The translations under genes were made by a program, and so were the position numbers. From Polaribacter sp. (GTDB lineage: Bacteria > Bacteroidota > Bacteroidia > Flavobacteriales > Flavobacteriaceae): a stretch of DNA of 40,454 bases. The stretch covers positions 1 to 40,454 of the forward strand of contig JABJPX010000076.1 of the NCBI GenBank assembly GCA_018663625.1, written 5' to 3'. Every line of letters begins with the position of its first letter. Position 1 is the stretch's first letter. The notes below the pieces were generated by a model. The model made no database searches. It was not told where the DNA came from and saw nothing but the letters and a program-made list of their open reading frames with translations. Positions 15,654 to 22,791 of this stretch are shown here, one piece after another.

Positions 15654-16634
15654 ATGAAAGCAATTGTTTGCAATCAGTTTGGGCAGCCCAATACGCTTCA
15701 ATATCAAGAAGTAGCAACACCAAGTCCAAAAGAGGATGAAATTTTAATCAGCGTAAAAGCCTGCAGTGTTAATTTTCCAGATACCTTAATTATCCAAGGA
15801 AAGTATCAATTTCGACCTCCATTTCCTTTTTCACCTGGAAGTGATGTTGCAGGTATTGTATTGCAAGTTGGCAAGCAGAGATCTCCATTTAAAGTAGGAG
15901 ATGCCGTTGTTGGTTTCGTTCCATTTGGTGGGTTTGCCGAGCAGGTGCTCATAAAATCCTCCGATTGTTTTCCAAAACCAAAAGGAATGACCATGGTAAA
16001 TGCTGCAGCATTTTTGTTGGCATACGGAACTTCTTATCATGCGCTGAAAGATAGGGCAAACTTATTAAAAGATGAGACTGTTTTAGTTTTAGGTGCTTCT
16101 GGTGGGGTGGGCTTAACGGCTGTTGAGTTGGCAAAGTTAATGGGAGCAAAAGTAATTGCTGCAGCTTCTACCAAAGAAAAATTGGCCCTGTGTCAACAAT
16201 TTGGCGCTGATGAAGTGATTCATTATCAGGAAGAGAATTTAAAAGATCGGGTCAAGGAATTGACCAACGGCAAAGGAGTAGATGTTATATTTGATCCGGT
16301 TGGCGGTTCTTTTTCAGAAGCTGCTTTGAGAGCAATTGCATGGAAAGGAAGGCATTTAGTTGTTGGTTTTGCCAATGGAGAAATCCCGAAAATCCCTGTG
16401 AATCTAACTTTGCTAAAAGGAGCCAGTATTGTGGGCGTTTTTTGGGGAGCATTTGCACAAAAAGAACCTCAAAAGAGTTTGGCAAATATACAGCAACTCC
16501 TTACTTGGTTTTCAAAAGGAAAAATAAACCCTCACATCGATAAAACCTATTCTTTACAGGATGCTCCAAAAGCCTTGGAAGACATGATGCAACGAAAAGT
16601 AAAAGGGAAGATCGTAATCGATATGGAGCTTTAA
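15654..16634 (+). CDS. Zinc-independent NADPH:quinone oxidoreductase (MDR superfamily)
   Basis: The 326-aa protein is a medium-chain dehydrogenase/reductase of the quinone reductase (Qor) type. It has a GroES-like N-terminal domain ('FPDTLIIQGKYQFRPPFPFSPGSDVAG') and a Rossmann domain with nucleotide-binding 'VLVLGASGGVGLTAVELAKLMGA' near residues 144-166, then 'GKGVDVIFDPVGG'. The Cys and His ligands of zinc alcohol dehydrogenases are absent, so it should use NADPH to reduce quinones or enoyl-type substrates without zinc. The true substrate is unknown. Its stop overlaps that of the convergent thioesterase gene within TTAA at 16631-16634. Confidence 0.9.
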   Translation: MKAIVCNQFGQPNTLQYQEVATPSPKEDEILISVKACSVNFPDTLIIQGKYQFRPPFPFSPGSDVAGIVLQVGKQRSPFKVGDAVVGFVPFGGFAEQVLIKSSDCFPKPKGMTMVNAAAFLLAYGTSYHALKDRANLLKDETVLVLGASGGVGLTAVELAKLMGAKVIAAASTKEKLALCQQFGADEVIHYQEENLKDRVKELTNGKGVDVIFDPVGGSFSEAALRAIAWKGRHLVVGFANGEIPKIPVNLTLLKGASIVGVFWGAFAQKEPQKSLANIQQLLTWFSKGKINPHIDKTYSLQDAPKALEDMMQRKVKGKIVIDMEL

Positions 16635-17080
16635 GACTTTGAGTTGATTGGAATTTCTTCAAAATCAGCTGTTTTTTCTGCGTTTAAAAACAAATGATTT
16701 GCTTGTTCGGGAAGGGCTGTAAGTTTGCGCTTGGTTAAATCCATCCATGCACCGTACACTTTGATGACGGCAGACAATTCTCCAGCTTCATTAAACACTT
16801 CATGCCTTAATTTCCAGCGTTCATTTTTGGAGGATGCTCCTGCTAGTAAAATGTTTACTGTGATGTTTTCTCCTAAATGAATTTCTTTTCTAAAAGAGGT
16901 TTCTTCGGTAAATAAAATAGGCCCCACATTGTGTTTTGTAAACTCTTGTATCGAAAAATTTTGTTCCGAAAAATAACGAATTCTTACCTCTGCTGCATAC
17001 TCGTTGTATGCGGTATGGCGTAGGTGTCTGTTGGGGTCAAAGTCGGACCATTTTGTTGCAAAAGTTACTTTATAACTCAT
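16631..17080 (-). CDS. Hotdog-fold acyl-CoA thioesterase
   Basis: A 149-aa single hotdog-domain protein of the 4-hydroxybenzoyl-CoA thioesterase / FcbC-YbgC-like group. The catalytic loop is 'WSDFDPNRHLRHTAYNEY' at 11-28, where an Asp starts the long central helix, and the strands 'EIHLGENITVNILL', 'WKLRHEVFNEAGEL' and 'SAVIKVYGAWMDLTKRKL' follow. It should hydrolyse acyl-CoA thioesters in the cytoplasm; the acyl chain cannot be predicted. Its start lies 5 bases after the oppC-type permease stop, so they are co-transcribed, though no functional link is known. Confidence 0.87.
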   Translation of the reverse strand: MSYKVTFATKWSDFDPNRHLRHTAYNEYAAEVRIRYFSEQNFSIQEFTKHNVGPILFTEETSFRKEIHLGENITVNILLAGASSKNERWKLRHEVFNEAGELSAVIKVYGAWMDLTKRKLTALPEQANHLFLNAEKTADFEEIPINSKS

Positions 17081-17085
17081 TGTAT

Positions 17086-18165
17086 TTAATTTTTAACATC
17101 TAAGGCATCTCGCAAGGTATTTCCTAATAGCATGAACGCCATTACCAAACTCATAATGGCCAAACCAGGAATAATTGCCAAAAAAGGTTTTCCTAAAATA
17201 ATATAATTATAGTGGTTTTTAATCATTGCTCCCCAAGATGGTGTAGGGGGTTGAGCGCCAATTCCAAGAAAACTCAATCCGCTTTCAATTAAAATAGCAC
17301 CTGCAAAATTAGCGGCAGAAATGACAATAATAGGGGCCATAATGTTGGGTAAAATATGGCGAAAAATAATTCTAAAATCAGAGAAACCCAATGCTTTTGC
17401 AGCTTCCACATATTGTTGTTGTTTCATGGTAATTACCTGCCCTCTTACTACTCTGGCAACTTCTACCCACATGGTGAGTCCGACTGCAATAAAAACTTGC
17501 CAAACACCTTTTCCGAGCGCCAAAGTAATTGCGATGACCAATAACAACGTTGGAATGGACCAGGTAATATTGATAACCCACATGATAAGTGTGTCTATTT
17601 TTCCGCTAAAATACCCTCCAATGGCGCCCATAAAAACACCAATAAAAAGAGAAATAAATACCGCTATAAAACCAATAGAAAAAGAAATTCGTGTACCTAT
17701 TAATAAGCGACTTAATAAATCTCTACCATATTTGTCGGTTCCGAAATGAAAAGTTTTTTCTTTGATATATGTGTCGGGCTTATTATTAAAGATGGCAAGG
17801 GGGTATGCTTTTAGAAGTGCATCTGCATATTGTTTTACTTCTAAATTTTTCCCGTTTATTTTGTAGGATATAATTGGAATTTCTGTTCCTGTATTTTTGT
17901 TTCCGTGTAATAAAAAATCGAACAATGATGTTTCTTTTTTTATCGTAGACGGAATGGTTAACATATTCACTTTAAAACCCGGTGGTTTTGAGTGAATTTC
18001 TAAATGCATCTGATTTGCAAAATTGCTATTGTCTGGTGCTAATGGATAGCAGAAAATAGCGACAAATCCGCAGAAAAGAATGAAGCATAAACTGATCATT
18101 CCCACTTTATTTTGCTTAAATTTTTGAAACGCTAACTGAGAAAGTGATTTTGATTGTTGTAGCAT
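17086..18165 (-). CDS. OppC/DppC-type ABC transporter permease
   Basis: This is an inner-membrane permease subunit of a peptide (oligo- or dipeptide) ABC importer. An N-terminal 'LAFQKFKQNKVGMISL' OppC lead is followed by the first membrane span at about 20-43. A large loop of about 110 residues outside the membrane comes next (45-150), then the BPD_transp_1 domain with five spans. The ATPase-contact EAA loop is 'EAAKALGFSDFRIIFRHILPN', and the end 'GSLSFLGIGAQPP..SWGAM' type motif appears as 'SGLSFLGIGAQPPTPSWGAM'. It is longer (359 aa) than E. coli OppC (about 300 aa) owing to the loop. No OppB, binding protein or ATPase gene is nearby, so the partners are encoded elsewhere. Confidence 0.92.
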   Translation of the reverse strand: MLQQSKSLSQLAFQKFKQNKVGMISLCFILFCGFVAIFCYPLAPDNSNFANQMHLEIHSKPPGFKVNMLTIPSTIKKETSLFDFLLHGNKNTGTEIPIISYKINGKNLEVKQYADALLKAYPLAIFNNKPDTYIKEKTFHFGTDKYGRDLLSRLLIGTRISFSIGFIAVFISLFIGVFMGAIGGYFSGKIDTLIMWVINITWSIPTLLLVIAITLALGKGVWQVFIAVGLTMWVEVARVVRGQVITMKQQQYVEAAKALGFSDFRIIFRHILPNIMAPIIVISAANFAGAILIESGLSFLGIGAQPPTPSWGAMIKNHYNYIILGKPFLAIIPGLAIMSLVMAFMLLGNTLRDALDVKN

Positions 18166-18172
18166 ATGAATA

Positions 18173-18202
18173 CAAAAATAGAAAATCGAATACCTTTCGC
18201 AA
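18173..18202 (-). promoter_or_regulatory. Promoter of the oppC-type gene, nested in the prc terminator
   Basis: On the minus strand TTG (plus strand CAA at 18200-18202) lies 19 bases before TATTTTTG (plus strand CAAAAATA at 18173-18180), fitting the Bacteroidota consensus. The start codon follows only 7 bases after the -7 box, implying an almost leaderless message. The -33 TTG falls inside the loop of the terminator hairpin 18182-18216. Confidence 0.5.
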
Positions 18203-18216
18203 GCATATTCGATTTT
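18182..18216 (-). terminator. Terminator of prc
   Basis: A perfect 11-bp inverted repeat (AAAATCGAATA / TATTCGATTTT) encloses a 13-base loop, located 24 bases past the prc stop. On the minus strand the stem ends in TTTT and continues as CTATTTTTG, giving a broken U tract, so it should work as a terminator of moderate strength. Confidence 0.65.
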
Positions 18217-18240
18217 TATATTTTATAAATGTAAAAAACG

Positions 18241-20373
18241 TTAGTTTTTAACAACTTGGTTTTTAGATCTCATTTTTAATTCACTCAAAACATTCAAGGC
18301 TTCCGCTACATATAAATCTTTGGATAAATTTTTGTGCCAGTAAACTCTTTTTTCTGTTAAAGTAGTGTCTTTTTCTAATAATGGGAGTTCATATTTTGGG
18401 GAGGTAAAACTCAATTTAGAATCAAATTTAAAGATCTCTTTAAACTGCGCTACTTCTTTTTCTTTGACTTCGCTATCTTTTATAAAATGGGAGTAATTTA
18501 AAGAGTAACTTGCATCATCTTGATTCTTTTTTAACCATTTTGCATATTCGTTAATCAATTGAAAGCGTTCATTGTCTGCGATTCGTTCCTTACTGTTGTA
18601 TACAACATCTTCAAAATTCTCATAAGAGTCAGTTGTGGTGTATTTGGCTTGAGGAACTTTGTCCCAAACCAAGGCACCTTTCATATCGCGTTCTCCAAAT
18701 TCCATGAAACTATATCTGCTAGGCATGGCAATGTCTGAATAGACTCCTTCTATTTGAGTAGATCCACCATTAATTCGATAAAATTTTTGAATGGTCATTT
18801 TAATAGCTCCCAGGTCGGCTTCATAATTTGGATAAAAATTATTGATAGGAATGACACTTTGAACGGTTCCCTTTCCAAAAGTTTGGTTGCCTCCAATAAT
18901 AACAGCCCTTTTATAATCTTGCATGGCAGCAGCAAAAATTTCTGATGCGGATGCAGAAAGTTCATTCACCAAGACAACGACAGCACCTTCCCATTGTGTT
19001 TTTTTGTTGGTATCACTTTTTACGATCGGTTTTTCACCTCTATATTTTACTTGCACCACTGGGCCTTCATCGATAAATAAACCAGAAATTTCAATGGCAG
19101 TTTTCAAAGACCCACCTCCGTTATTTCTTAAATCGATTAACAAACCAGCTACGCCTTCTTTTTTTAGACGCTCAATTTCTTGCTCCATATCTTTTGCTGA
19201 ATCTCTATAATTGGCATCATCAAAACTGATGTAAAATCGTGGCAAATCGATCAATCCGTATTTTTTTCCATTTTTCTCTACAATGGTAGACTTTACAAAG
19301 GTTTCTTCTAATTCTACCACATCTCTAATAATGGAAATGATTTTTGTAGAACCGTCCATTTTTTTCTTGACAGTCAGTCGCACTTCAGTTCCTTTCTTTC
19401 CTTTGATAAATTTAATGGCATCGTCCAAACGCATCCCAACAATATCTAAAGGTTCTTCAATGCCCTGTGCTACCTCTAGGATAGTGTCTCCAGCTTCCAA
19501 TTCTCCTTGTTTCCATGCAGGTCCGCCTGAAACAAGTTCTGAAACTTCAGTATAAATTCCTTTTTTATATAACCGTGCACCAATTCCTTCTAGTTTTCCA
19601 GACATGTCTTGGTCGAAACGCTCTTTGATTCTTGGCGCCATGTAGGTCGTGTGAGGGTCAAAAGCACCCACCACACTATTTAAAAAAGTAGAAAACCAAT
19701 CTTCATGTTCCAATTCTTCGATGCGAAGGTATAAATCGTTCATGTTTTTTAGCACCTCTGCACGTGCTTCAATTTCTAAGGCTGTAAAAGTTTTTGTTTT
19801 ATATGTAGGATCTTTTTCAAGTTTGTCCTTTTGTAAATCTTGTTGTTCTTGGACTCTGCTTAATACATTTAATTTCATTTGTTTGCGCCAGTAGTCAATC
19901 AATTCATTATTATTGACTGCAAATGGTACCTTTTCGAAATCCATATTAATAGTTTCGTTCTTTTTGTAATTAAAAGGAGCATTTAAAAGCGCCCCATAAT
20001 ACGATTTTGCATTTTTTACTTTTTTTAAAAAACGAGTATATACCAAGTTGTAAAAAGTGAGGTCGTTGTCTTTTAATTGATTGTCAATTTCATATTTGTA
20101 TTGAGAAAATTCTTTTAAATCTTCTTGTGTAAAATAGCGTTTGCTAGGATCTAAACCATCTATAAACCCTTTGTAAACCATTTCAGAAAAAGTATCATTC
20201 AATTCTTTTTCAACAAAATGTCCTCGGGTCAGAATATTTTTTAGCACATAAATTAGCACTTTATCTTTTTCAGGATCTGTTATTTTTTTAGCTGTAGTAG
20301 CAAAAGTAGAAAAGCTATTTGCAAAAAGAAAAAGGATTAAAAGTGGAATGTAGCTCTTACGTCTGGTCTTCAT
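18241..20373 (-). CDS. prc: Tail-specific (C-terminal processing) protease, S41 family
   Basis: Prc/Tsp degrades periplasmic proteins from their C-termini. The 710-aa protein has a signal peptide (about 1-26), an N-terminal helical domain, a PDZ domain at about 255-345 ('EGIGARLYKKGIYTEVSELV' and 'LEAGDTILEV'), and the S41 catalytic domain with Ser475 in 'LSASASEIFAAAMQDY' and Lys501 in 'QTFGKGTVQ'. A C-terminal extension of about 150 residues corresponds to the DUF3340 tail of the Prc subtype, setting it apart from short CtpA proteins. Length is normal. It is divergent from surE and is closed by a hairpin at 18182-18216. Confidence 0.94.
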   Translation of the reverse strand: MKTRRKSYIPLLILFLFANSFSTFATTAKKITDPEKDKVLIYVLKNILTRGHFVEKELNDTFSEMVYKGFIDGLDPSKRYFTQEDLKEFSQYKYEIDNQLKDNDLTFYNLVYTRFLKKVKNAKSYYGALLNAPFNYKKNETINMDFEKVPFAVNNNELIDYWRKQMKLNVLSRVQEQQDLQKDKLEKDPTYKTKTFTALEIEARAEVLKNMNDLYLRIEELEHEDWFSTFLNSVVGAFDPHTTYMAPRIKERFDQDMSGKLEGIGARLYKKGIYTEVSELVSGGPAWKQGELEAGDTILEVAQGIEEPLDIVGMRLDDAIKFIKGKKGTEVRLTVKKKMDGSTKIISIIRDVVELEETFVKSTIVEKNGKKYGLIDLPRFYISFDDANYRDSAKDMEQEIERLKKEGVAGLLIDLRNNGGGSLKTAIEISGLFIDEGPVVQVKYRGEKPIVKSDTNKKTQWEGAVVVLVNELSASASEIFAAAMQDYKRAVIIGGNQTFGKGTVQSVIPINNFYPNYEADLGAIKMTIQKFYRINGGSTQIEGVYSDIAMPSRYSFMEFGERDMKGALVWDKVPQAKYTTTDSYENFEDVVYNSKERIADNERFQLINEYAKWLKKNQDDASYSLNYSHFIKDSEVKEKEVAQFKEIFKFDSKLSFTSPKYELPLLEKDTTLTEKRVYWHKNLSKDLYVAEALNVLSELKMRSKNQVVKN

Positions 20374-20511
20374 AAATCTGTGGGTCGTGTTATTTTTGTA
20401 TCTGTATTGTACGCTAAATATAATTCTAAATAATGAATAGATCTTTCTTTAAAAGCTGTAATAACAAATTTACGGATAAATAAATCCTTAATTTCTTTAT
20501 AAAATGTTAAA

Positions 20512-20541
20512 TTGGTATTCACTTTTTTTAAATTACATTTG
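20512..20541 (+). promoter_or_regulatory. Bacteroidota-type promoter of the surE-lpxB operon
   Basis: TTG at 20512-20514 and TACATTTG at 20534-20541 are 19 bases apart. The surE start follows 17 bases after the -7 box. Confidence 0.6.
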
Positions 20542-20558
20542 TTATATATATCAGAATT

Positions 20559-21329
20559 ATGCAAAAAAAACCCTTAATTTTAATTACAAATGATGATGGA
20601 ATTACTGCCCCAGGTATCCGTGCATTAATTAAAATCATGAATAAAATTGGAGATGTCGTAGTTGTAGCGCCAGACAGTCCTCAAAGTGGAATGGGCCATG
20701 CAATTACCATAGACAATGTCTTGCATTGCAATCCGATTACAATTGATGATGGACCTCAATTAGAATATACCTGTTCTGGTACACCGGCAGATTGTGTAAA
20801 AATGGCAGTGAGTGAAATCTTAAATAGAAAACCAAACTTATGTGTTTCTGGTATTAATCACGGATCAAATTCATCCATCAATGTCATTTATTCTGGAACC
20901 ATGAGTGCTGCTGTAGAAGCCGGAATTGAAGGGATTCCAGCCATTGGTTTTTCATTATTGGATTTTAAATGGCATGCAGATTTTAAACCTTCTGAAAAAT
21001 TTGTAACAAAAATCACTCAAAATGCCTTACAGAATGGTATTCCAGAAGGAATTGTATTGAATGTAAACATTCCGAATTTAAAGGAAGATGCCATAAAAGG
21101 CATTAAGATTTGTAGACAGGCAAATGGTTATTGGAAAGAAAATTTTGACAAAAGGAAAAGCCCATTTGGAAAAGAATATTATTGGCTTACAGGCGAGTTT
21201 ATCAATAAAGACAAAGGGCAAGATACGGACATATATGCATTAGAAAATGATTATATTTCTGTGGTTCCTGTTCAGTTTGACCTTACCGCACATCATATGA
21301 TCCAAAAATTAAATGAATGGGAACTATAA
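20559..21329 (+). CDS. surE: 5'/3'-nucleotidase SurE
   Basis: SurE removes phosphate from nucleoside 5'- and 3'-monophosphates (and short polyphosphate), using a divalent metal in the cytoplasm. The metal-binding 'LITNDDG' motif gives Asn11, Asp12 and Asp13. The 'VAPDSPQSGMGHAIT' loop supplies a Ser ligand, and 'CVSGINHGSN' supplies the conserved Asn. 'YSGTMSAAVEAGIEGIPAIGFS' is the family's next block. Length (256 aa) is normal. Its last 13 bases overlap the next gene, which runs directly into lpxB, so the three form an operon. Confidence 0.96.
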   Translation: MQKKPLILITNDDGITAPGIRALIKIMNKIGDVVVVAPDSPQSGMGHAITIDNVLHCNPITIDDGPQLEYTCSGTPADCVKMAVSEILNRKPNLCVSGINHGSNSSINVIYSGTMSAAVEAGIEGIPAIGFSLLDFKWHADFKPSEKFVTKITQNALQNGIPEGIVLNVNIPNLKEDAIKGIKICRQANGYWKENFDKRKSPFGKEYYWLTGEFINKDKGQDTDIYALENDYISVVPVQFDLTAHHMIQKLNEWEL

Positions 21330-21604
21330 AAAAAGACATTCTTATTGGGGTCTTAGTTGCTCTTTTTGCCACTTTTGGAGGCATTTTTTTATATCTAGAA
21401 TATTTTTCTCGTTATGAATTCAATGAAACATTACAATTTATTAAAAAAAGAAATTTGTTTGGCAAAGTCTTGTCTTTGGCCGCTGTATCCAATCTTTTTG
21501 TATTTTTTGTGTTTATTAAAAAGAAACAAGACAATAGAGCAAAAGGTGTTTTATTGGCAACTATTTTAATTGCTTTGACCACATTGGTGCTTAAAATTAT
21601 TTAA
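21317..21604 (+). CDS. Small three-span membrane protein between surE and lpxB
   Basis: A 95-aa hydrophobic protein whose start ATG lies inside the end of surE (13-base overlap) and whose stop TAA directly abuts the ATG of lpxB. Three membrane segments can be seen at about residues 8-28, 52-67 and 77-94, separated by a charged loop ('SRYEFNETLQFIKKRNLF') and a basic turn ('KKKQDNRAKG'). I recognise no named family. The tight overlaps argue that it is translated together with surE and lpxB and is a real gene. A link to lipid A or the membrane is a guess from context only. Confidence 0.8.
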   Translation: MGTIKKDILIGVLVALFATFGGIFLYLEYFSRYEFNETLQFIKKRNLFGKVLSLAAVSNLFVFFVFIKKKQDNRAKGVLLATILIALTTLVLKII

Positions 21605-22720
21605 ATGAAATATTATATTATAGCAGGGGAAGCTTCTGGAGATTTGCATGGTGCAAATTTGATGAAGCAACTTTATAAAGAAGATTCAAGTGCAGAAATC
21701 CGTTTTTGGGGTGGAGACCTTATGGAGGCAGTTGGAGGGACTCTCGTCACCCATTATAAAGAACGTGCTTTTATGGGTTTCATTGAAGTTATAATGAACC
21801 TTAGCAAAGTGCTTGGGTTTATAAAGTTTTGTAAAAAAGACATTGCACAATTTCAACCAGATACCTTAATTTTTATTGATAATTCAGGCTTTAACTTACG
21901 TATTGCCAAATGGGCGAAAGCGCAAAATTTTAGCACAAACTATTATATTTCTCCACAAGTTTGGGCAAGTAGATCAGGCAGAGTAAAAGACATTCGACGA
22001 GATATAGATAAACTCTTTGTAATTCTTCCGTTCGAAAAAGAGTTTTATAAAAAATACGATTATTCTGTGGAATTTGTTGGGCACCCATTGATTGATGCAA
22101 TCGCTGATAGAACACAAGTGGGCGAAGCGCTTTTTAGAGAAACACATGGTTTAGGTAACAAGCCAATTATTGCATTATTACCAGGAAGTAGAAAACAAGA
22201 AATCGCAAAAATGCTTTCTGTGATGCTTTCTTTAATGGATGATTTTGAAGGGTATGAATTTGTAATTGCAGGAGCTCCGAGTCAAGATTTTTCTTTTTAC
22301 AAACAATTTATTGGGGATCGTAAAGTGGGTTTTATCAACAACAATACCTACGATTTACTAAGTATTTCCTTTGCCGCTTTGGTAGGTTCAGGAACCGCTA
22401 CGCTAGAAACGGCTTTGTTTAAAGTACCACAAGTTGTTTGTTATAAAGGAAGTACGATTTCATATCAAATCGCAAAAAGAATCATTACTCTAAAATTTAT
22501 TTCTTTGGTCAATCTAATTATGGACAAAGAAGTGGTGCAGGAATTAATTCAAAACGATTTTACAAAAAAGAAATTAAAAGCTGCCTTCTTAAAAATACTA
22601 GATCCAGCTCATAGAGAAAAATTGTTTGAGGCGTATTTTGAGTTAGAAACAACTCTAGGCGGTAAAGGAGCATCTTCCAAAGTGGCCCAACAAATTGTTG
22701 CAGGCTTAAAAGCAAAATAA
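21605..22720 (+). CDS. lpxB: Lipid-A-disaccharide synthase
   Basis: LpxB joins UDP-2,3-diacylglucosamine to lipid X to form the lipid A disaccharide, at the inner face of the cytoplasmic membrane. The GT19 hallmarks are 'YYIIAGEASGDLHGANLM' at the start, 'FWGGDLMEAVGG', 'FIDNSGFNLRIAKWAK', 'YYISPQVWASRSGRVKDI', the nucleotide-site 'IALLPGSRKQEIAKML', and 'VGSGTATLETALFKVPQVVCYK'. The 371-aa length is normal. The ATG follows the preceding stop without a gap (TAAATG), so translation is likely coupled. Confidence 0.97.
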   Translation: MKYYIIAGEASGDLHGANLMKQLYKEDSSAEIRFWGGDLMEAVGGTLVTHYKERAFMGFIEVIMNLSKVLGFIKFCKKDIAQFQPDTLIFIDNSGFNLRIAKWAKAQNFSTNYYISPQVWASRSGRVKDIRRDIDKLFVILPFEKEFYKKYDYSVEFVGHPLIDAIADRTQVGEALFRETHGLGNKPIIALLPGSRKQEIAKMLSVMLSLMDDFEGYEFVIAGAPSQDFSFYKQFIGDRKVGFINNNTYDLLSISFAALVGSGTATLETALFKVPQVVCYKGSTISYQIAKRIITLKFISLVNLIMDKEVVQELIQNDFTKKKLKAAFLKILDPAHREKLFEAYFELETTLGGKGASSKVAQQIVAGLKAK

Positions 22721-22776
22721 AGAATGCTTTAACAGATATAAGTATCTTACTTTTAGTTCGTTAAATATTTGTTTAG

Positions 22777-22784
22777 TAGCTTTG
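22777..22784 (+). promoter_or_regulatory. Possible -7 box for comEC
   Basis: TAGCTTTG matches TAnnTTTG and ends 7 bases before the comEC ATG, which would give a leaderless or nearly leaderless message. No TTG is present at the right distance (TTCG instead at 22757-22760). Confidence 0.3.
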
Positions 22785-22791
22785 TCTTGCT

